Shown: positions 53,856-62,724, counted from the first letter of the stretch. The stretch is 64,000 nucleotides of DNA from Modestobacter sp. VKM Ac-2984 (GCF_026967985.1 NZ_JAPVBJ010000008.1:124001-188000); one strand, 5' to 3'. Numbers and translations are program-made. The notes: generated from the letters alone by a model not told the origin.

Positions 53856-53930
53856 ATGGAACGGACCCGCCGGGTGCCCGGAAAAGACAGTGAGAACTGT
53901 CGGTCGGCGGGCCTAGCGTGCGCGGCATGA
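53856..53930 (+). CDS. Possible 24-residue leader peptide ahead of the ABC exporter
   Basis: ATG 53856 has a perfect GGAGGAG 6 nt upstream. The short frame reads through 24 codons to a TGA at 53928-53930 that overlaps the drrA-like ATG at 53927 in an ATGA arrangement. The peptide (MERTRRVPGKDSENC...) resembles nothing I recognise. It could be a translational-coupling leader. Against this, the same frame is an open continuation from antisense-like sequence upstream, and the operator and a -10 box lie inside it. Confidence 0.4.
   Translation: MERTRRVPGKDSENCRSAGLACAA
53886..53901. promoter_or_regulatory. Palindromic operator candidate (GACAGT-N4-ACTGTC)
   Basis: A perfect 6-bp inverted repeat with a 4-bp spacer lies 12 bp upstream of the TAGCGT -10 box of the ABC exporter, over its -35 region. 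It sits in a locally AT-richer patch. A dimeric repressor (TetR, PadR or MarR type) is the likely reader, but none is encoded next to it. Confidence 0.55.
53914..53919 (+). promoter_or_regulatory. -10 box (TAGCGT) for the ABC exporter operon
   Basis: TAGCGT ends 7 nt before ATG 53927, giving a leaderless transcript if used. It lies 12 bp after the palindrome, so bound repressor would block polymerase. Confidence 0.55.
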
Positions 53931-54928
53931 CCGATGCCGTCGTCGTCGAGGGGCTCGTGAAGCGCTTCGGGGAGAATACCGCGCTCGGTGGGGTCGACCT
54001 CACCGTGTCCGAGGGCACCGTCCTCGGGCTGCTGGGGCCCAACGGCGCCGGCAAGACCACCGTCGTCCGGATCCTGAGCACCCTGCTGCAGCCCGACGCG
54101 GGCCGGGCGGAGGTGGTCGGGCTCGACGTCGGTACCCAGGCCGACCAGGTGCGGGCCATGATCGGGCTGACCGGCCAGTACGCCGCGGTCGACGAGTACC
54201 TGACCGGGCACGAGAACCTGGAGATGGTCGGGCGGCTGTACCGGCTGGGCAAGCGGGAGGCCAAGGCGCGTGCCGGCCAGCTGCTGGAGCGCTTCGACCT
54301 GGCCGACGCGGCGCACCGCCCGGCGAAGACCTACTCCGGCGGCATGCGCCGCCGGCTGGACATCGCCGCCTCGCTCATCGCCCGGCCCCGGGTGCTGTTC
54401 CTCGACGAGCCGACGACCGGGCTCGACCCCCGCAGCCGGCTGGGCATGTGGGAGTTCATCGCCGACCTGGTCAGCGACGGGACGACGATCCTGCTCACCA
54501 CCCAGTACCTGGAGGAGGCCGACCGGCTGGCCGACCGGATGGTGGTCATCGACCGGGGGAAGGTGATCGCCCGCGGCACCGCCGACGAGCTGAAGGCCCA
54601 GGTCGGCGGCGAGCGGCTGGAGCTCACCGTGGGCACGGTGGAGCAGCTCGTGGTGGTGACCGACGCCCTGCGCCCGCTCGCCCACGGCGAGCTGCACGCC
54701 GACCGGCAGACCCGGCGGCTGTCGGTGCCGGTCACCGGCGGCACCGACACGCTGGCCGAGGCGCTGCGCCGGCTCGCCGGCACCAGCGCGCAGGTGCTCG
54801 ACATCGGCCTGCGCCGGCCCGACCTGGACGACGTCTTCCTCACCCTCACCGGGCGCTCCGCCGAGGACGCCGACACCACGACCGACGCCGAGGACTCGGC
54901 CACCGTCAGCGCAGGAGCGCAGTCATGA
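53927..54928 (+). CDS. Daunorubicin-resistance-type ABC transporter ATP-binding protein (DrrA-like)
   Basis: The 333-residue ATPase powers an ABC-2 exporter of drugs, lipids or other hydrophobic compounds. It has Walker A GPNGAGKTT (~aa 38), the Q-loop region GLTGQYAAVDEYLTG, the signature YSGGMRRRLDIA, Walker B VLFLDEPTTGLD, and the DrrA C-terminal domain (LRRPDLDDVFLTLTG). An acidic Asp/Thr-rich tail follows. It overlaps the permease gene by 4 bp. Expression is probably controlled by the palindrome at 53886-53901. The substrate is not predictable. Confidence 0.93.
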   Translation: MTDAVVVEGLVKRFGENTALGGVDLTVSEGTVLGLLGPNGAGKTTVVRILSTLLQPDAGRAEVVGLDVGTQADQVRAMIGLTGQYAAVDEYLTGHENLEMVGRLYRLGKREAKARAGQLLERFDLADAAHRPAKTYSGGMRRRLDIAASLIARPRVLFLDEPTTGLDPRSRLGMWEFIADLVSDGTTILLTTQYLEEADRLADRMVVIDRGKVIARGTADELKAQVGGERLELTVGTVEQLVVVTDALRPLAHGELHADRQTRRLSVPVTGGTDTLAEALRRLAGTSAQVLDIGLRRPDLDDVFLTLTGRSAEDADTTTDAEDSATVSAGAQS

Positions 54929-55731
54929 CCACCCTGGCCGAGACCGTCTCCGACAGCGTCGTCATCACCAAGCGGAACCTGATCAAGGTCAAGCGGGTCC
55001 CCGACCTGATCGTCTTCGCGACCCTGTCGCCGATCATGTTCGTGGTGTTGTTCCGCTACATCTTCGGCGGTGCCATCAACCTGCCGCCGGGCATCAGCTA
55101 CGCCGAGTTCCTGCTCCCGGGGATCTTCGCCCAGACGGTGGTCTTCGGCTCCACCGTCACCGGGGCGAGCATCGCCGAGGACCTGCAGAAGGGGCTGATC
55201 GACCGGTTCCGGTCGCTGCCGATGTCCCGGTCGGCGGTGCTGATCGGCCGCACCGTCGCCGACCTGGGGCTCAACGTCATCTCGATCACGGTGATGGCGC
55301 TGACCGGGCTCGCCGTGGGCTGGCGGATCAACTCCTCGATCGGGGAGGCGATCGGCGGGTTCCTGGTGCTGCTCGTCTTCGCGTTCGCCATCTCCTGGCT
55401 GATGGCGCTGGTCGGCCTGCTGGTCCGCACCCCGGAGGTGGTCAACAACGCGAGCTTCATCGTGATCTTCCCGTTGACCTTCGCCTCCAACGCCTTCGTC
55501 CCGCTGGAGAGCTTCCCGGCGCCGCTGCGGGCGTTCGCCGAGTGGAACCCGGTCTCCACCGTCGTCCAGGCGGCCCGGGAGCTGTTCGGCAACGTCCCCG
55601 CCGGGGTTCCGGTCCCCGACGTCTGGTCGCTGCAGAACCCGGCGCTGTACACCGTGCTGTGGACGGTCGCGATCCTGGTGGTCTTCGTGCCGCTGGCCGT
55701 CCGGGCCTACCTGCGCACCGCCAGCCGCTGA
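54925..55731 (+). CDS. ABC-2 type transporter permease (DrrB-like)
   Basis: The 268-residue membrane protein has six hydrophobic helices and the ABC-2 pattern: KRNLIKVKRVPDLIVFATLSPIMF, FLLPGIFAQTVVFGS, EDLQKGLIDRFRSLPMSR (the coupling-type conserved segment), and SNAFVPLESFP before WNPVSTVVQAAREL. It pairs with the preceding ATPase as a two-gene exporter. It starts at ATG 54925 with GCAGGAG upstream. No resistance or biosynthesis gene lies beside the operon. Confidence 0.93.
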   Translation: MTTLAETVSDSVVITKRNLIKVKRVPDLIVFATLSPIMFVVLFRYIFGGAINLPPGISYAEFLLPGIFAQTVVFGSTVTGASIAEDLQKGLIDRFRSLPMSRSAVLIGRTVADLGLNVISITVMALTGLAVGWRINSSIGEAIGGFLVLLVFAFAISWLMALVGLLVRTPEVVNNASFIVIFPLTFASNAFVPLESFPAPLRAFAEWNPVSTVVQAARELFGNVPAGVPVPDVWSLQNPALYTVLWTVAILVVFVPLAVRAYLRTASR

Positions 55732-55794
55732 CGGAGGGGCTGCCTCGGCTCCGGTCGGCTGTCGGGTGACGGCCGACCGGGCACGGGGGCGAAG

Positions 55795-57885
55795 ATGAGC
55801 GGGATGAGCACCACTGCACCGGCTCCCTCGCCGGACCCCGCGTCCCTGTCCGCGTCCAACCCGCTGGCCGCCCCGTCGGCGCTGCCCTACGAGCTGCCGC
55901 CGTTCGCCGACATCTCGCTGGAGCACTGCCGGGAGGCGTTGCTGGCCGGGATGGCCGAGCAGCGGGCCGAGGTCGCCGCCCTGCTGGCCGACCCGGCCGA
56001 GCCGACGTTCGAGAACACCGTCGTGGCCCTCGAGCGCTCCGGTCAGCTGCTCGGCCGGGCGGAGGCGGTCTTCTGGAACCTGTCGTCGTCGATGTCCAGC
56101 GACCGGCTGCGCGAGATCGAGCGGGAGGTCGCCCCGCTGTCGGCGGCGCACTCCGACGCGCTGCGACTGGACCCGGCGCTGTTCGCCCGGATCGACGCCG
56201 TGCACTCTGCCCGGCACGAGGCGGGCCTGGACGCCGAGTCGCTGCGCCTGGTGGAGCGCTACCACCTGGACTTCGTCCTCGCCGGGGCCGGGTTGGACGA
56301 CGCCGGCCGCGAGCAGCTCCGCGAGCTCAACCAGCGACTGTCGGAGCTGTCCACGACCTTCGGGCAGAACCTGGTGGTGGCCACCGAGGCGGCGGCGGTG
56401 CTGGTCACCAACCAGACCGAGCTGGACGGGTTGAGCCCTGCCGAGGTGCAGGCCGCCGCCGGCGCCGCCGCCGAGCGCGGCCACGAGGGCGGGTACCTGC
56501 TCACCCTGGTGCTGCCCAGCGGCCAGCCCGCGATGGCCAAGCTGCGCAACCGGGAGCTGCGCCGCCGGCTGCACGAGGCGTCGCTGACCCGGGCCTCGGC
56601 CGGCGAGCACGACAACGGCCCGATCGCGGTGGAGATGGCGCACCTGCGCGCGGTCCGGGCGCAGCTGCTGGGCTTCGACACCCACGCCGACCTGATCGCC
56701 GCCGACCAGACCGCCCGCACGTCGGCCGCCGTCGACGAGCTGCTCGGTGCGCTGGTGCCGCCGGCGATGGCCAACGCGAAGGCCGAGGCCGAGGTGCTCG
56801 CCGAGGTGGCCGCTGCCGATGGCGTCGAGCTGGCCGCCTGGGACTGGTCGTTCTACTCCGAGCGGGTGCGCGCCGAGCGCTACGCCGTCGACAGCGCCGC
56901 GCTGCGGCCGTGGTTCGAGCTGGACCGGGTCCTGGTCGACGGGGTGTTCCGCGCCGCCGAGCTGCTCTACGGCCTCACCTTCACCCCGCGTCCGGACCTG
57001 CAGGGCTACCACCCCGACGTCCGGGTCTGGGAGGTCTTCGCCGACGAGCGGCCGATCGGGCTCTACCTGGGTGACTTCTTCGCCCGGGAGGGCAAGCGCG
57101 GCGGGGCCTGGATGAGCTCGTTCGTCAGCCAGTCCGGCCTGCTGGACACCGGCCCCGTGGTGTTCAACTGCCTCAACGTCACCCGGGCCGCAGCCGGTCA
57201 GCCGACGCTGCTGACCCTGGACGAGGTGACGACGCTCTTCCACGAGTTCGGGCACGCGCTGCACGGGCTCTCCTCGGCGGTCACCTACCCGCGGTTCAGC
57301 GGTACCAGCGTGCCGCGCGACTTCGTGGAGTTCCCCAGTCAGGTCAACGAGATGTGGGCGCTGTGGCCGGAGGTGCTGGCGCACTACGCCAAGCACGTCG
57401 AGACCGGGGAGCCGCTGGCGCAGGAGACCGTCGACGCGCTCGAGGCCGCGGCCCTGTGGGGCGAGGGGTTCGCGACCGTCGAGTACCTGGGCGCCACGCT
57501 GCTCGACCAGGCCTGGCACCGGATCGGGCCGGACACCGAGGTCAGCGACGCGCAGGCCTTCGAGGCGCAGGCGCTGGCCGACGCCGGCGTCGCCTTCGAC
57601 CTGGTGCCGCCGCGGTACCGGACGACGTACTTCCAGCACGTCTTCGCCGGCGGCTACTCGGCCGGCTACTACTCCTACATCTGGTCGGAGGTGCTGGACG
57701 CCGACACCGTCGAGTGGTTCAAGGAGAACGGCGGGCTGCGCCGGGAGAACGGCGACGTCTTCCGCGGCGAGCTGCTCTCCCGCGGTGGCTCCGTCGACCC
57801 GCTGGGCGCCTTCGCCGCCGTCCGCGGCCGGGCCGCCGACACCGGCCCCCTGCTGCGCCGCAGGGGCCTGGCCCCGGTCGCCTGA
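55795..57885 (+). CDS. M3 family metallopeptidase (Dcp/oligopeptidase A-like)
   Basis: The 696-residue zinc peptidase degrades short peptides in the cytoplasm. It has the HEFGHALHG motif (~aa 483-491, two zinc-binding His and the catalytic Glu), the third ligand in the FVEFPSQVNE region, and the YY-containing VFAGGYSAGYYSYIWSEVLDAD near the C-terminus typical of peptidyl-dipeptidase Dcp. There is no signal peptide. ATG 55795 and ATG 55804 are both possible; the first is listed. A 23-bp hairpin follows the gene. Confidence 0.92.
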   Translation: MSGMSTTAPAPSPDPASLSASNPLAAPSALPYELPPFADISLEHCREALLAGMAEQRAEVAALLADPAEPTFENTVVALERSGQLLGRAEAVFWNLSSSMSSDRLREIEREVAPLSAAHSDALRLDPALFARIDAVHSARHEAGLDAESLRLVERYHLDFVLAGAGLDDAGREQLRELNQRLSELSTTFGQNLVVATEAAAVLVTNQTELDGLSPAEVQAAAGAAAERGHEGGYLLTLVLPSGQPAMAKLRNRELRRRLHEASLTRASAGEHDNGPIAVEMAHLRAVRAQLLGFDTHADLIAADQTARTSAAVDELLGALVPPAMANAKAEAEVLAEVAAADGVELAAWDWSFYSERVRAERYAVDSAALRPWFELDRVLVDGVFRAAELLYGLTFTPRPDLQGYHPDVRVWEVFADERPIGLYLGDFFAREGKRGGAWMSSFVSQSGLLDTGPVVFNCLNVTRAAAGQPTLLTLDEVTTLFHEFGHALHGLSSAVTYPRFSGTSVPRDFVEFPSQVNEMWALWPEVLAHYAKHVETGEPLAQETVDALEAAALWGEGFATVEYLGATLLDQAWHRIGPDTEVSDAQAFEAQALADAGVAFDLVPPRYRTTYFQHVFAGGYSAGYYSYIWSEVLDADTVEWFKENGGLRRENGDVFRGELLSRGGSVDPLGAFAAVRGRAADTGPLLRRRGLAPVA

Positions 57886-57950
57886 CGCCCGCGGCGCCGG
57901 CCCCCGCGGCCGGCGCCCGCCGCGCCCGGGCGCGGGCGCGGGCTCAGGGC

Positions 57951-58022
57951 CGCATTGCACGCTCTTCGTCCGCTCTGCGCGCGCTGCAGCACGAGCAGCG
58001 CGGACGAAGAGCGTGCAATGCG
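57951..58022. terminator. Long perfect hairpin (23-bp arms) between convergent genes
   Basis: Arms 57951-57973 and 58000-58022 are perfectly complementary around a 26-nt loop that itself contains GCTGC/GCAGC. The arms are less GC-rich (CATTGCACGCTCTTCGTC) than the surroundings. It sits between the convergent M3 peptidase and RNHCP genes, so it could terminate both or be a mobile palindrome. Confidence 0.7.
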
Positions 58023-58077
58023 CCGCTGCGGCGCGGGCGGGCCGCAGCCGCGGCGGCGGTCCGGCGGGACCGCCGGG

Positions 58078-58452
58078 TCAGAGCCAGGGGAGGGCGAGCA
58101 CCAGGTCGAGGTCGTCCGGGGCGGCGCCGTCCCGGACCAGGCGGTTGGGCTGGCGGTGGCCGCAGGCGGTGCAGCGGTGCACCACCTGCCAGCCCTTGCC
58201 CGACTTCTCGACGAGGCCGATCGGCTCCATCAGCTGCCGGCACTCGCTGGCCCGGTCGCCCGGCAGCTCGTCGACGTGCAGCGACCACAGGCACCACGGG
58301 CAGTGGTTGCGGTAGTGCCCGTCGGTGTTCGCCGGCACCAGGGTCTGGCAGTGCCCGCAGACGAAGGTGGTGTTCTCCGCCCGCCGGGAACGCGCCCGCC
58401 CGCCGTCCACCGTGCTCGTCCCGTCCGTGTCCGTCGACTCCGTGCCCGTCAC
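58078..58452 (-). CDS. RNHCP domain-containing zinc-ribbon protein
   Basis: The 124-residue protein has FVCGHCQTLVP, the family-naming RNHCPWCLWSLHVD (~aa 49-62), and HRCTACGHRQPNRL, giving three CxxC-type pairs for zinc. It ends with DDLDLVLALPWL. The family's function is unknown; a nucleic-acid or protein-binding role is a guess. It starts at GTG 58452, 16 bp downstream of greA's stop, so it is probably co-transcribed with greA. Confidence 0.87.
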   Translation of the reverse strand: MTGTESTDTDGTSTVDGGRARSRRAENTTFVCGHCQTLVPANTDGHYRNHCPWCLWSLHVDELPGDRASECRQLMEPIGLVEKSGKGWQVVHRCTACGHRQPNRLVRDGAAPDDLDLVLALPWL

Positions 58453-58468
58453 CGCCCTGGCCCGGGGG

Positions 58469-58975
58469 TCAGGGGATGAACGGCTCGACGGCCAGGACCT
58501 TCACCGAGATGTCCTTGCCGTTGGGTGCCTGGTAGGTGACCGTCGCGCCCGGCGCGGCGCCCACGATCGCCGCACCCAGCGCAGACTCGGGGGAGTAGAC
58601 GGTCAGGTCGGTGGTGCCGGCGATCTCCCGCGAGCCCAGCAGGAACTTGTCGGTGTCGTCCTCGTCGCCGTCGAAGGCGATGGTGATGACCGTGCCGACG
58701 GCGGCGTTGGTCGCCGTCGTGGGCGGCTGGCCGACCCGGGCCTTGCGCAGCAGGTCGGTGAGCTGCCGGATCCGGCCCTCGGCCTTGCCCTGCTCCTCGC
58801 GGGCCGCGTGGTAGCCGCCGTTCTCCTTGAGGTCACCCTCCTCGCGGCGGTCGTTGATCTCCTTGGCCATCGCCGGTCGGTTCGCCACCAGCTGCTCGAG
58901 CTCGGCTCGCAGCCGGTCGTGGGCCTCCTGCGTCAGCCAGACGCCCTGGTCCTGCTCGTCAGTGGGGGTGGACAC
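58469..58975 (-). CDS. greA: Transcription elongation factor GreA
   Basis: GreA stimulates RNA polymerase to cleave backtracked transcripts. The 168-residue protein has the N-terminal coiled-coil (LTQEAHDRLRAELEQL through EGDLKENGGYHAAREEQG, holding the acidic tip) and the C-terminal FKBP-like domain (VGTVITIAFDGDED, YSPESALGAAIVGA, YQAPNGKDISVKVL). GTG 58975 has GGGAG 6 nt upstream. It is divergent from mca across 299 bp. A TACGTT-like -10 box on the minus strand lies near 59040. Confidence 0.94.
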   Translation of the reverse strand: MSTPTDEQDQGVWLTQEAHDRLRAELEQLVANRPAMAKEINDRREEGDLKENGGYHAAREEQGKAEGRIRQLTDLLRKARVGQPPTTATNAAVGTVITIAFDGDEDDTDKFLLGSREIAGTTDLTVYSPESALGAAIVGAAPGATVTYQAPNGKDISVKVLAVEPFIP

Positions 58976-59274
58976 AGTTGCTCCCGGTGCTCGTCTTCGC
59001 GACCCGCTGTTCGCGGGGTCACCGCTGGTCAATCCGAGCAACGTAACACCGGAGCGGAGCCGCGTGCAGCCGTCAGCGGAACGGGTCCGGCCGGGGGGAC
59101 TCCTGCGTCGGAGGTGCACAGGAGTGGCGCGGGGCACACCAGGAGTCGCCGGGGTGCCTGCCATGATCGGCCGGCCGGGGGGACAATGGAGGCCGAGACC
59201 GGGCGTGCGCGTCACGCACGGCGTGAGGGCACCGTCGGGCGCGGGCTCGACGAGCGGAGCGAGGAGCAGCACAG

Positions 59275-60162
59275 GTGAGCGAACCGGACCAGTTGCGCCT
59301 GCTCGCGGTGCACGCCCATCCCGACGACGAGTCGAGCAAGGGCGCCGCGACCATGGCCAAGTACGTCGCCGAGGGCGCCCGGGTGATGGTGGCGACCTGC
59401 ACCGGCGGGGAGCGCGGGTCCGTGCTGAACCCGGCGATGGACCGCCCCGAGGTGTGGGAGCGGATGGCGGAGATCCGCAACGAGGAGATGGCCCGGGCAC
59501 GGGAGATCCTCGGGGTCGAGCAGGAGTTCCTGGGCTTCGTCGACTCCGGGCTGCCCGAGGGCGACCCGCTGCCGCCGCTCCCGGAGGGCTGCTTCGCCCT
59601 GGTGCCGGTCGAGGAGGCCGCCGCGCCGCTGGTCGAGCTGATCCGGCGCTTCCGCCCGCAGGTGGTGCTCACCTACGACGAGCGGGGCGGCTACCCGCAC
59701 CCGGACCACATCAAGACCCACGACATCTCGGTGCACGCCTTCGAGGCGGCCGGCGACCCGGACCGCTACCCCGACCTCGGGGAGCCCTGGCAGCCGAGCA
59801 AGCTCTACTACCACATGGGCTTCACGCTGCCCCGCACGAAGGCGCTGCACGAGGCGATGCTGGCCGAGGGGGCCGAGTCGCCGTACACCGAGTGGCTGGC
59901 GAAGTGGGACCCGGCCAACGACATCTCGCACCGGGTGACCACCCGGGTGCCCTGCGCCGAGTACTTCCCGGTGCGGGACGCCGCCCTGATCGCCCACGCC
60001 ACCCAGATCGACCCCACCGGCCGCTGGTTCTCCGTCCCGCTGGACCTGCAGACCCGCACCTGGCCGACCGAGGACTACGAGCTGGCCCGCTCGCTGGTCG
60101 ACTCGGTCGTCCCGGAGGACGACCTGTTCGCCGGCGTCCACACCTCGGAGCGTGTCTCGTGA
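59275..60162 (+). CDS. mca: Mycothiol S-conjugate amidase
   Basis: Mca cleaves mycothiol adducts of toxins and drugs, releasing mercapturic acids for export; it is specific to mycothiol-making actinobacteria. The 295-residue protein has the LmbE/PIG-L zinc motif VHAHPDDES (~aa 11-19), [25 protein letters not shown], and the Mca-specific [18 protein letters not shown] and [17 protein letters not shown]. The divergent 299-bp gap upstream should hold its promoter, with GACAAT near 59184 as a possible -10. GAGGAG lies 9 nt before GTG 59275. It overlaps the next gene by 4 bp. Confidence 0.93.
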   Translation: MSEPDQLRLLAVHAHPDDESSKGAATMAKYVAEGARVMVATCTGGERGSVLNPAMDRPEVWERMAEIRNEEMARAREILGVEQEFLGFVDSGLPEGDPLPPLPEGCFALVPVEEAAAPLVELIRRFRPQVVLTYDERGGYPHPDHIKTHDISVHAFEAAGDPDRYPDLGEPWQPSKLYYHMGFTLPRTKALHEAMLAEGAESPYTEWLAKWDPANDISHRVTTRVPCAEYFPVRDAALIAHATQIDPTGRWFSVPLDLQTRTWPTEDYELARSLVDSVVPEDDLFAGVHTSERVS

Positions 60163-60494
60163 CCACCGCACTCACCCTGCTCGCCGTCGACCAGCAGCAG
60201 GTCCCCGAGGACGTCGGCAAGGCCGGTCCGCTGGGGCTGCTGCTCATCGTCCTGCTGCTCATCGCGGTGCTGTGGCTGGGCCGGTCGATGACCCGGCACC
60301 TCAAGGGCCTGCCGCGCAGCTTCGACCCGGCCGACCAGGTGCCCGACAGCCCGGCCGAGCTGATGGTCGACGTCCCGGCCCGGGCGCCCGGCGCCGAGCT
60401 GCTGGACACCCTGCGGCGTGCCCCGCTGGCGATCGAGCCGCCGTCCCGTCCTCAGGACGACGACTCCCGGGACGGGCGGCCCACCGCCCCCTGA
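60159..60494 (+). CDS. Small membrane protein co-transcribed with mca
   Basis: The 111-residue protein has one membrane helix (~aa 24-42, [19 protein letters not shown]) followed by [13 protein letters not shown] and a Pro/Ala/Asp-rich cytoplasmic tail. A homologous small gene follows mca in mycobacteria and other actinobacteria, with no known function. It starts at GTG 60159, coupled to mca by a 4-bp overlap. Confidence 0.8.
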   Translation: MTTALTLLAVDQQQVPEDVGKAGPLGLLLIVLLLIAVLWLGRSMTRHLKGLPRSFDPADQVPDSPAELMVDVPARAPGAELLDTLRRAPLAIEPPSRPQDDDSRDGRPTAP

Positions 60495-60633
60495 CCCGCC
60501 CGGCACCGCTGGACCGGGTGCGGCCTCGGTGGTCCAGCACTGATCGGCCCTGGCCGGCCGGGACCTGACCCCCGAGGGGGACACGCGCCGTCGTCCGGCC
60601 GCGTGCGGGACGGCGGTCGGCGATCATCGCCGG

Positions 60634-61149
60634 ATGGCGACCCAGCGGGCCCGGCGGGACTCTGACCAGCACAAACGATCCCTCCCCGGCCGCTGGGGCA
60701 CCCGCGCCCTGGAGATCGGCGAGAACGTCGTCTACGCCGGCATCGCGCTGTTCCTCGTGCTCAGCGCCCTCGTGCTCCTCGTCATCGCCGGGAGGACGAC
60801 CTGGGGGATGGTCGGTGGCCTCTCCCAGGCCCCGGTGCTCGAGCTGCTCGACGTGCTGCTGCTCGTCTTCATCGTCGTCGAGCTGCTGTTCGCGGTGCGG
60901 ATCACCGTGGAGCGCCGGGAGCTGGTGGCCGAGCCGTTCCTGCTGGTCGGGATCATCGCCTCGATCAAGGAGATCGTCGTGCTGTCGGTCGAGGCGGCGG
61001 GGGTGCTGGGCAAGGGCGCGCAGTTCGACGACCGGATCACCGAGATCGCCGTCCTCGGCGTGCTGGTGGTCCTGCTCGGGGCCACGGCCTGGCTGCTCCG
61101 CCTGAAGGAGCGCGAGCCCGACGAGGGCGACGCGCCGTCACCGGGCTGA
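60634..61149 (+). CDS. PsiE-like membrane protein
   Basis: The 171-residue protein has four hydrophobic helices: ENVVYAGIALFLVLSALVLL, ELLDVLLLVFIVVELLFAV, PFLLVGIIASIKEIVVLSV and IAVLGVLVVLLGATAWLL. The order and the ELLFAVRITVERRELVAEPF-type segment fit the phosphate-starvation-inducible PsiE family, whose role is unknown. It converges with the secreted AMIN-like gene. The 139-bp gap upstream holds no recognised gene. Confidence 0.7.
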   Translation: MATQRARRDSDQHKRSLPGRWGTRALEIGENVVYAGIALFLVLSALVLLVIAGRTTWGMVGGLSQAPVLELLDVLLLVFIVVELLFAVRITVERRELVAEPFLLVGIIASIKEIVVLSVEAAGVLGKGAQFDDRITEIAVLGVLVVLLGATAWLLRLKEREPDEGDAPSPG

Positions 61150-61161
61150 CCCGGCGAGACC

Positions 61162-61740
61162 TCACCAGCGGTGGGCGACGTCGATGACCACGCGGGCGCC
61201 GTCGGGGCGTCCCGGCGAGCCGTCCAGCACGAAGACCCGGAACGGCAGCCGGGCACGAGTGCCGACCGCCAGCGACGTCTGCCCCTCGAACGAGCCCGCC
61301 CACGCCACCTGGCGCAGGGTCCGGGCGGCATCGACGTCGACGACCTGGGTCCGGTCGGCCGGCAGGTAGGTGGGGGTGCGCGAACCGTCGTAGGCAGGTG
61401 CCCGCACGACGAGCTGGAGGACGGCGCCGCCCGCGACGGACACCGGCGTACCGGAGCCCTGGGCGCCGACCTGGTCCACGTACCGGACGTCGTAGCCGGT
61501 GTCACCGGCCGCGGCCAGGTCGACCACCAGCCGGTCGAAGCACGGGTGCTGCCCGGCGCGGACGTCGGTGACGGTGCCCGGCGGGAAGACGCCCATCGGC
61601 TGGCTCTCGGGCAGCGATCCCCAGCGGATCCCGCAGTACGGACCACCGGTCGCCTGGGCCGGCAGTGCGCCGCCCAGCAGCGCGACGGCGGCGAGCAGCA
61701 CGATGACGAGCGTCCGCGGACGCGTTCGATACCGGTCCAT
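61162..61740 (-). CDS. Secreted AMIN-like domain protein
   Basis: The 192-residue protein has a signal peptide (RTLVIVLLAAVALLGGALPAQA, cleavage near aa 30) and a mature beta-rich domain with RAGQHPCFDRLVVDLA, YDVRYVDQV, VLQLVVRAPAYD and RVFVLDGSPGRPDGARVVIDV, matching the AMIN-like domain seen in many actinobacterial exported proteins. AMIN domains often bind cell wall, but this variant is uncharacterised. ATG 61740 follows GAGGAGGTCGTC. Confidence 0.8.
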   Translation of the reverse strand: MDRYRTRPRTLVIVLLAAVALLGGALPAQATGGPYCGIRWGSLPESQPMGVFPPGTVTDVRAGQHPCFDRLVVDLAAAGDTGYDVRYVDQVGAQGSGTPVSVAGGAVLQLVVRAPAYDGSRTPTYLPADRTQVVDVDAARTLRQVAWAGSFEGQTSLAVGTRARLPFRVFVLDGSPGRPDGARVVIDVAHRW

Positions 61741-61878
61741 GACGACCTCCTCGGTGTCGTCCTCGATCGTGCCCCTGTGGATGGTCGGCTGAACGTGACG
61801 ATCTCGTGACTGCCCGTCCGTCTGGGCGTCGAGGCACCACGCCCCCGCCGCGGCCGGGCGGCAACCGCGGGATCCGCC

Positions 61879-61884
61879 TACGGT
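61879..61884 (+). promoter_or_regulatory. -10 box (TACGGT) for probable leaderless DUF427 transcript
   Basis: TACGGT ends 6 nt before ATG 61891, the same spacing and hexamer as before the NDH-2 and DUF2252 genes. No convincing ribosome binding site is present. Confidence 0.6.
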
Positions 61885-61890
61885 CGGGGC

Positions 61891-62685
61891 ATGTCGCTGA
61901 CCCTCGGTACCGGTCCCCTCGCCCGGCCCTCGGCCGGGCAGCTGAACGCCGACCTGTGGTCGGTCGCCCCCGCGCACGCGCTGTACCTGCACCCGCTGCA
62001 GGAGCGCATCCGCGGTGTGTCCGGCGAGCGCACCGTCGTGGACACCACGCGGGCGCAGCTGCTGCACGAGACCGGGCTGCTGCCGCGGTGGTACCTGCCG
62101 GAGGCCGACGTGGCGGCCGGGGTCCTGCAGCCCAGTGACACCCGCACCACCTGCCCGTTCAAGGGCGAGGCCCGGTACTGGCACCTGGAGGTCGACGGAC
62201 GCCGGGTGGAGGACGCGGCGTGGTCCTACCCGGAGCCCATCGACGGCTGCCCGCCGCTGGCCGGGCTCCTCTCCTTCGACCTGGAGAGCCTGGACTCCTG
62301 GTCGATCGAGGACGAGCAGCTGCTCGGGCACCCGCGCGACCCGTTCCACCGGGTGGACGCCCGGCGCTCGTCCCGGCACGTCGTGGTCCGGGTCGGTGAC
62401 CAGGTGGTCGCCGACACCTCTGCGCCGATCGCGGTGTTCGAGACCGGGCTGCCGGTGCGCTGGTACGTGCCCGAGGCCGACGTCCGGGCCGAGTTCCTGG
62501 AGCCGAGCGACACCACGTCGGAGTGCCCGTACAAGGGCGTGGCGAGCTACGAGCACCTGACCGTCGCCGGCCGGCGGTACGAGGACGCGGTGTGGTGCTA
62601 CCGGGAGCCGCTGCTGGAGGCGCTGCCGGCCGCAGGACACCGGTCGTTCGACGGGGACGACATCGAGGTCGAGGTCACCGGCTGA
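61891..62685 (+). CDS. Tandem DUF427 domain protein
   Basis: The 264-residue protein carries two DUF427 domains of unknown function. The first has LHETGLLPRWYLPEADV, SDTRTTCPFKGEARYW and AWSYPEP. The second repeats the pattern as FETGLPVRWYVPEADV, SDTTSECPYKGVASYE and VWCYREP. The two-domain form is usual in actinobacteria. It starts at ATG 61891, apparently leaderless. Confidence 0.9.
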   Translation: MSLTLGTGPLARPSAGQLNADLWSVAPAHALYLHPLQERIRGVSGERTVVDTTRAQLLHETGLLPRWYLPEADVAAGVLQPSDTRTTCPFKGEARYWHLEVDGRRVEDAAWSYPEPIDGCPPLAGLLSFDLESLDSWSIEDEQLLGHPRDPFHRVDARRSSRHVVVRVGDQVVADTSAPIAVFETGLPVRWYVPEADVRAEFLEPSDTTSECPYKGVASYEHLTVAGRRYEDAVWCYREPLLEALPAAGHRSFDGDDIEVEVTG

Positions 62686-62724
62686 ACCGGGATCGGCCCG
62701 GCCGGCGGCCGGGCGTCGCCGTCC

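Noticed and set aside
52434-53930. Long frame overlapping ilvA in another phase
   Set aside because: It is a shadow of ilvA; only its last 24 codons, with an independent ATG and GGAGGAG, were kept as a possible leader.
58325-59278. Plus-strand frame opposite greA
   Set aside because: GreA on the minus strand is complete with all family motifs; the plus frame has no domain and no start signal.
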